Shown: positions 1 through 8,518 of the stretch, one piece after another | How the letters are laid out: each line of letters begins with the position of its first letter | Position numbering within the stretch: position 1 is the first letter of the stretch | NCBI RefSeq assembly: GCF_019443505.1 | Contig: NZ_CP080377.1 | Span: forward strand, 1,240,001-1,304,000 | Length of the DNA: 64,000 bases | Reading direction: 5' to 3' | Origin: Janthinobacterium sp. PAMC25594 | GTDB lineage: Bacteria; Pseudomonadota; Gammaproteobacteria; Burkholderiales; Burkholderiaceae_D | Made by a program: the position numbers and the translations under genes | The notes under the pieces: generated by a model | Told to the model about the DNA's origin: nothing | What the model saw: the letters and a program-made list of their open reading frames with translations, nothing else | The model's database searches: none

Positions 1-1
1 C

Positions 2-292
2 GGCGAACTGCTGTTTGCCCACTGTTCCACGCATTTGCACTACGTGATACGCGAATACCCGTTTTCCGTGGCGCAACTGATCGACTGCGAGCGCAGTATC
101 GACTTTCGCCAGCACAACCACCTGGACGACCGCATCGCCGTCATCGCCACGCATCCGCTGACGCAAAACGAAGACTGGCTGGCGTTCGCGCCCGGCGAAC
201 TGAAACTGTTTGCCGGCGGCACCTTGCTGCCAGCAAACGATAGCGCGCAACAAGGCATGCAACAAGGCGTGTATATCCAGATCAGTTACTGA
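2..292 (+). CDS. Class II glutamine amidotransferase (YafJ-like), 3' end only
   Basis: The gene starts left of the window; about 96 C-terminal codons are visible, in frame from base 2 to a TGA at 290-292. The reading begins with LLFAHCSTHLHYV and continues through a DDRIAVIATHPLT segment to a GELKLFAGG tail. This matches the C-terminal part of the YafJ family of predicted class II glutamine amidotransferases, which have an N-terminal catalytic Cys that would lie outside the window. The first ATG in frame, at 35, is internal and not a real start. The substrate of this family is not firmly established. It converges on the acetyltransferase gene downstream. Confidence 0.8.
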   Translation, partial: GELLFAHCSTHLHYVIREYPFSVAQLIDCERSIDFRQHNHLDDRIAVIATHPLTQNEDWLAFAPGELKLFAGGTLLPANDSAQQGMQQGVYIQISY

Positions 293-318
293 AGGGAAAT
301 ATGCAAAGTGAGGAAATG

Positions 319-340
319 GCCCGCCGCCGGATGGGCGGGC
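319..340. repeat. Stem-loop between convergent genes
   Basis: The arms GCCCGCC (319-325) and GGCGGGC (334-340) are perfectly complementary around an 8-base loop, in the short gap between two convergent genes. There is no T-run on either side, so it is at best a weak bidirectional terminator. Confidence 0.35.
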
Positions 341-358
341 TGAAGTGCGGGATAGCCG

Positions 359-889
359 TCAGGCCGAATTGCAGTTGCAAAAACGCTTGCGCTTGGGGTC
401 GCCGCTAGCGATGCCTGCGGAGTCAATCTGTTTCCAACAAAAAATCGTTTCCACGCCATATGGCGAGCGCACATTGCCCGCCTCGATATAGCCCCGCTTG
501 ACAAAAAAGGCCTGGCTGCTGGCCGTGCTGTGCAGTTGCAGGGCCTTGATGCCCCACTCGCGCGCCTGCGCTTCCAGCTGTTCCACCAGGGCCTTGCCGC
601 CCCCCTGGCCTTGCGCCTCGGGCAGCAGGTAGCACAGGGCCAGCTTGCCGGCGCGCGTCAGCAAGCCGACGCCGACGACGGCGCCCTGCTCGACTGCGAC
701 CAGCGAAAAATTGGTAGGCGACGCAAACCAGCACGCCACCATCTGCGGTGTTTTATTGCCCAGCCAGGCTTCCAGGATGGCCGGATCGTCCCGATGATCG
801 AGGCTGCAGCATTCGACGATGGAGCGTCGTAATACGTTGCACGCCTCGAAAGCGTCGGTCGATGTTGCAATACGAATTTCAAGACTCAT
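359..889 (-). CDS. GNAT family N-acetyltransferase
   Basis: This 176-residue protein looks like a Gcn5-related N-acetyltransferase, which transfers an acetyl group from acetyl-CoA to an amine. It opens with MSLEIRIATSTDAF, a typical beta1/alpha1 start. The acetyl-CoA loop is present as LPEAQGQGGGKALVEQLEAQ around residues 90-109, followed by the usual alpha4/beta6-7 segment ending FFVKRGYIEAG. The C-terminus adds a basic Cys-containing tail (KRKRFCNCN). The ATG at 889 is the natural start. It stands alone, convergent with the amidotransferase gene and divergent from sbp. The substrate cannot be predicted. Confidence 0.85.
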   Translation of the reverse strand: MSLEIRIATSTDAFEACNVLRRSIVECCSLDHRDDPAILEAWLGNKTPQMVACWFASPTNFSLVAVEQGAVVGVGLLTRAGKLALCYLLPEAQGQGGGKALVEQLEAQAREWGIKALQLHSTASSQAFFVKRGYIEAGNVRSPYGVETIFCWKQIDSAGIASGDPKRKRFCNCNSA

Positions 890-1191
890 GTACGCTCACA
901 AAATATTCCAGTTGCCGATGCAGACGGTTTTACCCCTGTATCGCGCCATTCGACTATACACCAAGCGGCGCGATCGGGTTTTTTCGCGCCACGCCACAGA
1001 CCGGTTTTGCCTATGACGGAACCCTTGCAGGCTAAGCCTTGACTGTCGTCTTGCCCACGAATCATTTCAAAAATCGATATCTGTTTTTCAGCACAAACGG
1101 GAATCGGATCTAAGCATATTACGAAAAATTCGTTTCTTTTCCGGCCGGAATTTTAGACTATGACTGTCTATTCTCACAACAAGAGTTCAAC
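890..1191. other. Divergent intergenic region upstream of GNAT gene and sbp
   Basis: This 302-base non-coding gap must hold promoters for both flanking genes. Three sequence features stand out. A hairpin at 967-990 has arms GGCGCGA and TCGCGCC. A short inverted repeat at 1121-1133 has arms ACGAA and TTCGT. A perfect palindrome TTCCGGCCGGAA lies at 1139-1150, about 40 bases before the sbp start. The last two are candidate operators. I see no convincing consensus sigma-70 promoter. Confidence 0.5.
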
Positions 1192-2247
1192 ATGACCCAT
1201 TCCAACGCCGTATCGACTGCCGCAGCGACACTCACCCAACGCTCGCGCCGCTGGTTCCTGGCCAGCGCCCTGGCCGCTTCCGCTGCCGCCATGAGCCTGC
1301 CGATGGCCGCCAGCGCCGCCGAACCCGTGGTCTTGCTGAACGCCTCGTACGACGTGATGCGCGAATTGTTCAAGGATGTGAATCCCGCGTTTATTGCTGA
1401 TTGGAAAGCCAAAACGGGTGAAACCATCACCATCAAGCAGTCGCACGGCGGCTCGAGCAAGCAGGCGCGCTCGGTCGCCGATGGCCTGGAAGCGTCCGTC
1501 GTGACCATGAACCAGGCGAATGACATCGATATCCTCGTCGATCGCGGCCTGGTGGTGGCCGACTGGGCCAAGAAATTCCCGAACAATGCGGCGCCGTTCT
1601 ATTCCACCATGGTGTATCTGGTGCGCAAAGGCAATCCGAAACACATCAAGGATTGGGACGACCTGGCCAAGCCCGGCATCAAGGTCATCGTGCCGAACCC
1701 GAAAACCTCGGGCAACGGCCGCTACACGTATCTGGCCGCCTGGGGCTATGCCGTGAAAAAAGGCGGCAGCGAAGCGCAGGCGCGCGAACTGGTGACCAAG
1801 CTGTTCAAGAACGTGCCCGTGCTCGACGGCGGCGGCCGCGGCGCCACCACCACGTTTACCCAGCGTGAAATCGGCGACGTGCTGGTGACGTTTGAAAATG
1901 AAGTGCAACTGGTGCGCGCCGAATTCGGCGACAACTTCGAAGTGGTGTATCCAAGCATCTCCATCCTGGCCGAGTCGCCCGTGGCCGTCGTCGACAAGGT
2001 CGTCGACCGCCGCGGCGTGCGCAAGGAAGCCACGGCCTACCTGCAATACCTGTACTCGGAGCCGGGCCAGGAACTGGTCGCCAAGCACTACCTGCGCCCC
2101 CGTTCGGCAGCGGTAGCGAAGAAGTACGCGGCCAGCTTCAAGCCGATCAGCCTGTTTACCGTCGATGACGTCTTTGGCGGCTGGAAACAGGCACAAAAGA
2201 AACATTTTGACGATGGCGGCGAGTTCGACAAGATTTATCAGAAGTAA
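1192..2247 (+). CDS. sbp: Sulfate ABC transporter substrate-binding protein
   Basis: This 351-residue periplasmic protein is of the Sbp/CysP family, which delivers sulfate (or thiosulfate) to the CysTWA importer. The leader of about 42 residues contains SRRWFLAS, which resembles a Tat twin-arginine motif, then a hydrophobic stretch and an ASA-A cleavage site. The mature part shows family hallmarks: LLNASYDVMRELF, SHGGSSKQARSV and NPKTSGNGRYTYLAAWG, whose Ser/Gly residues line the anion pocket. Length is normal for the family. No permease or ATPase gene is adjacent, so it acts as an orphan binding protein or partners with a transporter elsewhere. A strong terminator follows directly. Confidence 0.93.
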   Translation: MTHSNAVSTAAATLTQRSRRWFLASALAASAAAMSLPMAASAAEPVVLLNASYDVMRELFKDVNPAFIADWKAKTGETITIKQSHGGSSKQARSVADGLEASVVTMNQANDIDILVDRGLVVADWAKKFPNNAAPFYSTMVYLVRKGNPKHIKDWDDLAKPGIKVIVPNPKTSGNGRYTYLAAWGYAVKKGGSEAQARELVTKLFKNVPVLDGGGRGATTTFTQREIGDVLVTFENEVQLVRAEFGDNFEVVYPSISILAESPVAVVDKVVDRRGVRKEATAYLQYLYSEPGQELVAKHYLRPRSAAVAKKYAASFKPISLFTVDDVFGGWKQAQKKHFDDGGEFDKIYQK

Positions 2248-2264
2248 GTTTGCGCCACATCAAT

Positions 2265-2292
2265 AAAAACCGGGACTTGTTCCCGGTTTTTT
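2265..2292 (+). terminator. Rho-independent terminator of sbp
   Basis: Ten-base arms AAAACCGGGA and TCCCGGTTTT surround the loop CTTGT, and the T-run extends to six bases. The hairpin begins 18 bases after the sbp stop codon and makes sbp a single-gene transcript. Confidence 0.9.
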
Positions 2293-2411
2293 CATGTGCG
2301 CGCCTGTTTGCGCATATCGATATGCGCATCGATTCGTGGTCAAAACCGCGTGCGCGCCGTACTCTGGCCTTGTCGCGCCACATGGCGTATTACGGGCTCA
2401 AAGGAAATATC

Positions 2412-2630
2412 ATGGCTATCTCGGAAGTGAATGTACGCAACCAGTTTCGCGGCAAGATCAAGGAAATCATCTTTGGCCCCGTGGTCTCGGAAGTGGACGT
2501 GGAAACGCCGCACGGCATCGTCACGTCGGTGATCACCTCGCGCTCGATCAAGGACCTGGACTTGAAAGTGGGCAGCGAAGTCATCGCCCTGGTGAAATCG
2601 ACGGAAGTGTCGATCGCCAAGATCCAGTAA
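2412..2630 (+). CDS. Molybdopterin-binding TOBE-domain protein (Mop-like)
   Basis: This 72-residue protein is a single TOBE/Mop domain (MAISEVNVRNQFRGKIKEI, then SVITSRSIKDLDLKVGSEV and VKSTEVSIAK). Small proteins of this kind bind molybdate or tungstate, or molybdopterin, as oligomers in the cytoplasm and act in storage or homeostasis. The ATG at 2412 is chosen because AAAGGA lies at the proper distance upstream and the domain begins there. The frame is open further back to 2250, but that stretch covers the sbp terminator and has no family similarity. No modABC genes are adjacent. Confidence 0.88.
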   Translation: MAISEVNVRNQFRGKIKEIIFGPVVSEVDVETPHGIVTSVITSRSIKDLDLKVGSEVIALVKSTEVSIAKIQ

Positions 2631-2645
2631 GCCCCCGCTTCCCAT

Positions 2646-2676
2646 GCGCCGCGCCCTTGCCATCCGGCAGCGGCGC
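2646..2676. repeat. Bulged stem-loop between convergent genes
   Basis: The outer arms GCGCCGC (2646-2652) and GCGGCGC (2670-2676) enclose an inner TGCC-ATCC-GGCA hairpin. It lies between the convergent Mop-like and DsrE-like genes. No T-run follows, so any terminator role is tentative. Confidence 0.3.
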
Positions 2677-2681
2677 GTGCG

Positions 2682-3110
2682 TCAGGGCTTGATATACACA
2701 TACCCTTCCTGCCACTGCAAGCGGCTCAGCTCGGCCACGCCCGACGGTACGATGACCGCTTCGGGCAGCACGCGCTGGCGGTCGATGTTGCGTCCTTGCA
2801 AGGTGTTATTGCAGACGCGAAAACTCACGCCCCGCTTGGCCAGCTCGCGCACCGCCACTTCATACGCAGTGCCATTCTTGTCGATGGCGCCGTCGAGCAG
2901 AAAATCGATGCCGGGGCCATGCGCGACGAGCACGATGGTGGCCTGGGGGCTGGCGTCCAGGTGATTGCGGATATTTTTCAGCGCAGCCGTGGCATTGCTG
3001 GCGTCATTGACGTGATACACCACCTTTTCCTCCTTCTGCGCTGCCGTGGCAGCCGTGCAAGCGAGCAAGGAAAGAAGGATGGCGGAGAACCAGCGGCGCA
3101 AGATTGTCAT
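2682..3110 (-). CDS. Exported DsrE-family protein
   Basis: The 142-residue product has a clear Sec signal peptide (basic RR, hydrophobic ILLSLLACTA, cleavage near ATA-A at residue 24). The mature part resembles the DsrE/YchN fold: a VVYHVND strand, TIVLVAHGPGIDFLL, then ELAKRGVSFRVCNNTL with a single conserved-position Cys at about residue 100. Cytoplasmic DsrE proteins relay sulfur. Exported single-Cys versions are common in proteobacteria and have no settled role. It stands alone, converging on the Mop-like gene, with its 3' neighbour on the same strand being the LytTR pair transcribed away to its right. Confidence 0.78.
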   Translation of the reverse strand: MTILRRWFSAILLSLLACTAATAAQKEEKVVYHVNDASNATAALKNIRNHLDASPQATIVLVAHGPGIDFLLDGAIDKNGTAYEVAVRELAKRGVSFRVCNNTLQGRNIDRQRVLPEAVIVPSGVAELSRLQWQEGYVYIKP

Positions 3111-3153
3111 GAGATGTCCATTTCAGTGGCAGATTAAAAATATTGCCATCATA

Positions 3154-3903
3154 TCAATCCCTGAACAAATACGTAAACGTGCGGCTGACGGGCAGCTTTT
3201 CCGTGCTGCCACGCACCAGCACCTGCATGCGCTCGGCGTCGATGCGCTCGGCTGCCTCGATGGCTTTCACGTTGACCATGGTGCCGCGGTGGATTTGCCA
3301 GAACTGTTCCGGATCGAGTCCGCCCAGCAAATCCTTCAGCGGCGTGCGCACCAGCGCTTCCGAGCCGGCCAGCACCACGCGCGTGTACTTGGTGTCGGCC
3401 TGGAAGAACAGCACGTCGTCGATGTCGATCAGGCGGATCTGCTTGCCCACGCTGGCCTTGATCCATTTCAACTTGTCACGCGGCGGCGCCGGCAAGGCGG
3501 CGCGCAGCGACTGCAATAAATTGGCCATGTCGGCCGGCTGCGCACCGAGCTTGTCGCGCAGCCGGGCCAGCGCGCGCTGCAGCCGCTCGGCCTGCACGGG
3601 TTTCAACAGATAGTCGACGGCGCCCGCGTCGAACGCATCGACGGCGTACTGGTCGTAGGCGGTGACGAACACGACGTGGGCGCGCTTGCCGATGCGCTCG
3701 GCCACTTCCAGGCCCGACAGGCCAGGCATGCGGATGTCGAGGAAAACCACGTCCGGCTCATGCTCAAGGAAACCGTCCCAGGCGTCGTTGCCGTTTTCCG
3801 CCACCAGCACGACTTGCGCCTCGGGCCAGGCTTGCGCCAGCAGCATTTGCAGGCGCTCGCGCATCAGGGGTTCGTCTTCGGCGATCAGGATGGTGGTGTT
3901 CAT
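3154..3903 (-). CDS. LytTR-type response regulator (AlgR/LytT-like)
   Basis: This 249-residue two-component regulator has an N-terminal receiver domain (residues about 4-118) and a C-terminal LytTR DNA-binding domain (about 145-249). The receiver has acidic D10/E11, a phospho-acceptor D56 in VVFLDIRMPG, a TAYD switch residue and KP at about 105. The LytTR domain reads KASVGKQIRLIDIDDVLFFQ and ends with SRTFTYLF. The start codon overlaps the stop of the upstream kinase gene (ATGA), so the two are translationally coupled. It probably activates or represses promoters by binding direct repeats; the targets are unknown. Confidence 0.92.
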   Translation of the reverse strand: MNTTILIAEDEPLMRERLQMLLAQAWPEAQVVLVAENGNDAWDGFLEHEPDVVFLDIRMPGLSGLEVAERIGKRAHVVFVTAYDQYAVDAFDAGAVDYLLKPVQAERLQRALARLRDKLGAQPADMANLLQSLRAALPAPPRDKLKWIKASVGKQIRLIDIDDVLFFQADTKYTRVVLAGSEALVRTPLKDLLGGLDPEQFWQIHRGTMVNVKAIEAAERIDAERMQVLVRGSTEKLPVSRTFTYLFRD

Positions 3904-5159
3904 GCGACAGGTTCTTTCAGGCTGGATGCAATTTTAATGGGTAGCACTATTTCAGCGATCATGCCGCCCTCTTCGCCGTCGCGCAGGCTCAGGCTGGCGG
4001 ACGGATCGGACAGCAACAGCCGGCTGCGCACGTTTTCCAGGCCCAGGCCGCCTCCGGGCACGCTGCCCGCACCGTTTTCCGGCAAGCCCATGCCCGTGTC
4101 CTGCACGCGCAGGCGCAGCATGCCGTCCACCCGCAGCGCCGAGAGGCGGATCTCGCCACCGCGCAACGATGGTTCAATACCATGCTTGATGGCATTTTCC
4201 GCCAGGGTCAGCAAGATCATGCTGGGTATCGTCGCGTGCGCAAACTCGGCCGGCAAATCCAGCGCATAGCGCAGGCGCGAGCCCAGGCGCGCCTGCATCA
4301 CGCGCAAATACGCGGCCACCATGTCGAACTCGCTTTGCAAGGGCACTTGCTCGCTGCGCATCTCCGCCAGACTGGCGCGCAGGAAGGCGATCAGATCGGC
4401 CGTCAATGCCGCTGCCCTGCCCGCGCCTTGCGCGCCCTGCTCGGCCAGTTGCTGCACGGCGCCCAGGGTATTGAACAGGAAATGCGGTTCGATCTGCGCG
4501 CGCAGCAGACGCAGCTGCGATTCGCTCAGTTCGCGCGCCAGTCGGTCGCGCTCGGCATCCTGCTGCAGTTGCAAGGTCAGCGCTTCGTATTGCCGGTTGC
4601 GCCAGGTGGTCACGAGCGCCAGCGGCACCATATAAAACAGGCCAGCCACCAGCAAGGCGATGCCGCCCACCCGCAGCAAGCGCTCGAAGGCCATGCCCAT
4701 GGAACCGGTATCGCACAAGCCGGCCAGCAGCACGCCGGCCGCCACCCCTGCCGCGCAGGTCGAAACGACCAGCAAGAGTCTTTTGAACTTGTTGCGCACG
4801 GAACTGCGGTAATTGAACCAGACACCCACCAGGCCCCACGTCAGCGCAAAACCCATGCCGTTGCTGAAAGCGAGGGCCTTGAGCAATTCGAACCTGGCCG
4901 GCAGCAGCAGGTGCAGGGCGACGCCGATGGCGCTGAACAGCAGCATCAGCTTGAACGCGGCGAGGTAACAAACGGCGCCGCGGTACTTGAGCAGGAAAGC
5001 GTGCAATTGCTGGCGCTCGATCGGCGTCAGTTTCACCAGCTTCATGGCGACGTAGCGGCGCACCCGTCCCTGGACCTGCTCCGCCATCTCGGGATGTTGC
5101 AGCACCCGCAGCGATTCTTCGTCGATGCCGCGATACCATTGCATATATTTTTTTAACAC
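3900..5159 (-). CDS. LytS/AlgZ-type sensor histidine kinase
   Basis: This 419-residue membrane histidine kinase is of the His_kinase (LytS/YehU) class. Four hydrophobic segments lie at about residues 64-86, 95-116, 127-148 and 163-184. A linker follows, then the phospho-acceptor motif RAQIEPHFLFNTL with His226, and a HATPase domain with LAENAIKHG and DTGMGLPENG. The start is a GTG at 5159, preceded by GGAGA at seven bases; the next ATG is five codons inside. It is the upstream partner of the LytTR regulator, with an ATGA overlap. No periplasmic sensor domain is visible, so the signal may be sensed in the membrane. Confidence 0.9.
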   Translation of the reverse strand: MLKKYMQWYRGIDEESLRVLQHPEMAEQVQGRVRRYVAMKLVKLTPIERQQLHAFLLKYRGAVCYLAAFKLMLLFSAIGVALHLLLPARFELLKALAFSNGMGFALTWGLVGVWFNYRSSVRNKFKRLLLVVSTCAAGVAAGVLLAGLCDTGSMGMAFERLLRVGGIALLVAGLFYMVPLALVTTWRNRQYEALTLQLQQDAERDRLARELSESQLRLLRAQIEPHFLFNTLGAVQQLAEQGAQGAGRAAALTADLIAFLRASLAEMRSEQVPLQSEFDMVAAYLRVMQARLGSRLRYALDLPAEFAHATIPSMILLTLAENAIKHGIEPSLRGGEIRLSALRVDGMLRLRVQDTGMGLPENGAGSVPGGGLGLENVRSRLLLSDPSASLSLRDGEEGGMIAEIVLPIKIASSLKEPVA

Positions 5160-5574
5160 GATGCGTTCTCCGTGGTCCGTGATTCAGGCATGAACGCAGT
5201 CTACGGTACCCCTGTTGCAGGGCATAGCGCGGGGCGACGAAGCACGAAGCGGCGGGCATCAACGACGAAGCGCGCGGCGCCTGCCGGATCAAGTCTGCCA
5301 ATATTGCTGAAATAATACGAAGTTTCCATAGCGAAATCAATAATTGCGTAACAATTTTCACTACGGCAAGAATAACCGTTTTTATTCGCCAAATTGGCCG
5401 CAGCGCCGCCTGTGGCGCCCTTATTCCGTAGACATCGCTTGATCTTTAATGGTATTGTTTAAGCTTGGCAAATATTGCCTCCGAGATACACGCCGCGTCC
5501 CCGCGCGGCCCCGTTCCGGATTTGCGCGCAGCGCCCCTGATGGCGCCCCAAAACTGCTTTCCCATTACAATCCC
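5160..5574. other. Divergent intergenic region, kinase/pbpG
   Basis: This 415-base gap has no supported gene. Its middle (about 5300-5400) is noticeably AT-richer than its surroundings and contains the inverted repeat AATTG-N5-CAATT (5342-5356). A second inverted repeat, GGCAA-ATA-TTGCC, is at 5467-5479, about 100 bases before the pbpG start. The promoters of both divergent genes should be here. I could not assign -35/-10 boxes with confidence. Confidence 0.5.
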
Positions 5575-6453
5575 ATGCTCAAAAAAATGTTCGCCGCGGT
5601 GCTGATGACGCTTTCGACAGCGGCCATCGCCGTGCCCTTCGGTTCCCAGTCGATCCTGGTAGTCGAAGACGGCACAGGCAAAATCTTGCTTGAAAAAAAT
5701 TCCAACGTGGTGGTGCCGATCGCCTCGCTGACCAAGCTCATGACGGCCATGGTCGTGCTCGACTCCAAGGCGAATATGCAGGAAGAGATCAGCATCGACC
5801 GCGAGGATGTCGACACCTTGAAACACAGCACCTCGCGCGTGCCCGTGGGCGCCACCCTGAGCCGCCACGACGTGCTGCAACTGGCACTGATGTCGTCCGA
5901 CAACCGCGCCGCCGCCTCGCTGGCGCGCACCTTCCCCGGCGGCCCGACGGCGTTCGCCGTGGCCGTCAACGCCAAGATCAAGGCCCTGGGCATGCGCCAG
6001 ACCGTGATCGAAGAGCCGACGGGCTTGTCGCCGAACAACCAGTCGACGGCGGCGGACCTCGTCAAGATGGCCGTGGCCGCCTCGCGCTACCCGGAAATCA
6101 GCCGCATCACCACCGATTCGAAGGACGTGATCCAGATCAAGGGCCGCGACGTGGAATACCACAACACGAACCGCCTGGTGGGCGCCAAGGGCTGGGACAT
6201 CGGCCTGTCGAAGACGGGCTACACGAATGAAGCGGGGCGTTGCCTGATCATGCGCATCAAGTCGGCCGGCAAATTCGCCACCATGATCCTGCTCAACGCG
6301 CGCGCCAATTCCGTGCGCGCCATGGACGCCGTCAACATCCGCCGCATGCTGGCGGCCGAGAACGGTATCGAAGAGCCGAAGGTGATGCGCGCTTCCGTCA
6401 GCCGGCACAAGAAGGCGCCGGCCAAGCCATCGAAGCGCCGCCGCGCCAAATAA
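5575..6453 (+). CDS. pbpG: D-alanyl-D-alanine endopeptidase (PBP7 type)
   Basis: This 292-residue penicillin-binding protein is of the S11 peptidase family. It cleaves D-Ala-meso-DAP cross-links of peptidoglycan in the periplasm. It has a short signal peptide (MLKKMFAAVLMTLSTAAIA). The three active-site motifs are S51-LTK54, S108-D-N110 and K213-TG. The C-terminus is a very basic tail (KKAPAKPSKRRRAK), suiting contact with the wall or membrane. The start at 5575 is chosen because the signal peptide begins there; a 42-codon in-frame extension upstream to 5449 has no family match. The ribosome-binding site is weak. Confidence 0.9.
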   Translation: MLKKMFAAVLMTLSTAAIAVPFGSQSILVVEDGTGKILLEKNSNVVVPIASLTKLMTAMVVLDSKANMQEEISIDREDVDTLKHSTSRVPVGATLSRHDVLQLALMSSDNRAAASLARTFPGGPTAFAVAVNAKIKALGMRQTVIEEPTGLSPNNQSTAADLVKMAVAASRYPEISRITTDSKDVIQIKGRDVEYHNTNRLVGAKGWDIGLSKTGYTNEAGRCLIMRIKSAGKFATMILLNARANSVRAMDAVNIRRMLAAENGIEEPKVMRASVSRHKKAPAKPSKRRRAK

Positions 6454-6573
6454 GCACGGCTGAGAAAACGTCCATGGCGGCGTTGCAGTGCCTGGCCGTA
6501 CTATTCGTACTGCCTGCGGCACTGCGCCTTGCCCTGAACGTTTTTCAGGCGTGCTTACATATCAGAAAACCAC

Positions 6574-7506
6574 TTACTTCGCTTGCCGGTTGGTCATCAC
6601 CACGCCGGCAATCGTCACCGCGCCGCCCACCAGCATCGAGGCGAGCACGGGCTCGCCCAGCAGCCCCGCCGCCAGCACGATGCCGAACACGGGCACGAGG
6701 TTGTTGAACACGGCCGTGCGCGACGGTCCCAGCGCCTTGACGCCCTCGTAATACCAGACAAAGCCGATCACCGTGCCGAACACGCCCAGGTAGCCGATGG
6801 CGGCCCAGACTTGCCAGCCGAAGCTGTGCCACGGCACCGTCGGGAACTCCACCACCGCCCCCACGAGCAAAAAGGCCAGGCCCCACATCGAGGCATACGT
6901 GGTGGCGGCAATCGGCGAGAGGCCCTTCAGCGCGACCCGGCCGATCAGGGTATAGGCGGCCCAGCTGGAAATGCCGCAAAACATGAACACTTCGCCCATG
7001 CCGATGCCGCCGCCCGTGCCGTGCAGCACGCCGGCGAGGTCGCCGCGCGTGATGACGATGGCCGTGCCGCAAAACGCCAGCATGATGCCCAGCCACTTGA
7101 ACGATCCGAGCCGTTCGCGGAACAGCATGGCCGAGGCCAGCGCCGTGACGATGGGGTTCAGCGCCACGAACAGCGCCGTGCGCCCGGCCGGCATGCGCGA
7201 CAGGGCCGCCAGGAAACACAGGTTGTACAGAAAGATGCCCGTCAGGCCCAGCGCCGCCGTCGTCGCCAGCTGCTTGCGGTCCAGGCGCGGCAAGCCGCCT
7301 TCCAGTTTCCACGCCAGCACGAGCAGCAGGATCACGGCGACGCCGAAGCGCCCGCTGGCCGCCGTCATCGGCGGCATCTGCTGCGCCAGCACGCGCCCCG
7401 CGATAAAGGTGCCGCCCCAGAACAGGGCGACGAAAATCAGTTTGAGGTAGACGAGCGGCGATTGCGCGGCAGGCAAGGTGGCAGAGGGCAAGGCGGATGA
7501 AGACAT
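6574..7506 (-). CDS. DMT-superfamily (EamA) transporter
   Basis: This 310-residue inner-membrane protein has ten predicted helices arranged as two EamA repeats. The first repeat opens with LKLIFVALFWGGTFIAGRVL. The second begins near GGIGMGEVFMFCGISSWAAYTLIGR. Members of this family export metabolites such as amino acids or take up small solutes. The ATG at 7506 is preceded by AGGA; the frame continues 14 codons further to 7548 without support. The gene is divergent from a LysR regulator with a palindrome in between, the usual layout of an exporter controlled by its neighbour. The substrate is unknown. Confidence 0.88.
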   Translation of the reverse strand: MSSSALPSATLPAAQSPLVYLKLIFVALFWGGTFIAGRVLAQQMPPMTAASGRFGVAVILLLVLAWKLEGGLPRLDRKQLATTAALGLTGIFLYNLCFLAALSRMPAGRTALFVALNPIVTALASAMLFRERLGSFKWLGIMLAFCGTAIVITRGDLAGVLHGTGGGIGMGEVFMFCGISSWAAYTLIGRVALKGLSPIAATTYASMWGLAFLLVGAVVEFPTVPWHSFGWQVWAAIGYLGVFGTVIGFVWYYEGVKALGPSRTAVFNNLVPVFGIVLAAGLLGEPVLASMLVGGAVTIAGVVMTNRQAK

Positions 7507-7570
7507 GGGAGTTCCTGTGAGGCCGCTTGCGCGGCGGGTGGTGTACACTTATATATTAATACTAATATCA

Positions 7571-7598
7571 ACTCATGAAATAATGAGTAAATACTCAT
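7571..7598. promoter_or_regulatory. Palindromic operator candidate between DMT exporter and LysR gene
   Basis: The arms ACTCAT (7571-7576) and ATGAGT (7583-7588) form an inverted repeat with a six-base centre, and a third copy ACTCAT follows at 7593-7598. The surrounding bases are strikingly AT-rich for this genome. This is the expected location of the LysR-type regulator's binding site and of both divergent promoters. Confidence 0.55.
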
Positions 7599-7618
7599 AG
7601 CACAGGAAAACCACAGCC

Positions 7619-8518
7619 ATGACCTTCACGCAACTGGAAATTTTTACCCTGGTGGCCGAACTGCACGGCTTTTCCGCCGCCGCCGCGCAGCTGGGCATCA
7701 GCCAGTCGGCCGTCTCGCATGCGCTAAAAGCGCTGGAAAGGGAAATGGGCGTGGACCTGATCGTGCGCCACCAGGCCTCGGCCGAGCTGACGGACGTGGG
7801 CCGCCAGCTGCTGCTGCGCGCGCGTGAAATCCTCGGCCTGTCGGAAGCCATGCGCCAGGAAGCGGCCGACGTGCTGGGCCAGCGCCAGGGCAGCTTGCGC
7901 ATCGGTTCCTTCGGCCCCACCTCGTCCTTGAATTTGCTGCCGGCCATCACGGCGCAATTCCGCCTGCGCTATCCCGGCATCACCCTGCGCATCGACGAGG
8001 GCGCCGACCATGAAGTGGTGCAGTGGATACGCGAACGTCGCGTCGATGTCGGCTTCGTCGTGCTGCCCGACGAGCGCTTCGATACGGCGCCGCTGGTGGA
8101 AGACCAGATGATGGCGCTGGTGCCGCGCAGCCACCCGCTGGCCAGCGAAGCGGCCATCACCCTGGCGCAGCTGTGCGAAGGGCCGTTCATCATGTCCGAG
8201 GCGGGCTGCGCCTGCCTGATCGAACCGCTGTTCGCCAACGCGGGCCTGCAGCCGAATGTGCCCTACCGCATCAGCCAGGTGATCACCATCCTCGACATGG
8301 TCAGCCGCGGCGATGGCGTCTCCATCGTGGCCGAACTGGCCCTGCCGCAGCGCCTGCGGGAACAATATCCGGAGCTGGTGGCCCTGCCGTTACATCCGCC
8401 CGTCAGCCGCAAGGTGGGCCTGGCCGTGCGCGACCGGCGTCAGAACACGCCCGCCACCAACGCTTTTTTCGAGGTGGCGAAGCAGATGGCGCCGACCCTG
8501 GCGCCCCGGCGCGCCTAG
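7619..8518 (+). CDS. LysR family transcriptional regulator
   Basis: This 299-residue LysR-type regulator has an N-terminal winged helix-turn-helix (residues 1-60: [32 protein letters not shown]). A periplasmic-binding-protein-like effector domain runs from about residue 90 ([20 protein letters not shown]). The start is an ATG with an AGGA-like site (cacagga) upstream. It is divergent from the EamA transporter and likely controls it. The TAG stop overlaps, tail to tail, the stop codon of the chemoreceptor gene on the other strand. Confidence 0.92.
   Translation: MTFTQLEIFTLVAELHGFSAAAAQLGISQSAVSHALKALEREMGVDLIVRHQASAELTDVGRQLLLRAREILGLSEAMRQEAADVLGQRQGSLRIGSFGPTSSLNLLPAITAQFRLRYPGITLRIDEGADHEVVQWIRERRVDVGFVVLPDERFDTAPLVEDQMMALVPRSHPLASEAAITLAQLCEGPFIMSEAGCACLIEPLFANAGLQPNVPYRISQVITILDMVSRGDGVSIVAELALPQRLREQYPELVALPLHPPVSRKVGLAVRDRRQNTPATNAFFEVAKQMAPTLAPRRA

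Noticed and set aside
1139..1150. TTCCGGCCGGAA before sbp as a known regulator site
   Set aside because: The palindrome is short and of high-GC type, which occurs often by chance here; CysB sites are not of this form.
2250..2411. N-terminal extension of the Mop-like protein
   Set aside because: The stretch covers the sbp terminator and the TOBE domain begins at 2412 behind a good ribosome site.
6533..6549. Terminator behind pbpG (CCTGAA ... TTCAGG)
   Set aside because: Only six pairs and the T-run is inside the loop, so it is not a convincing terminator.
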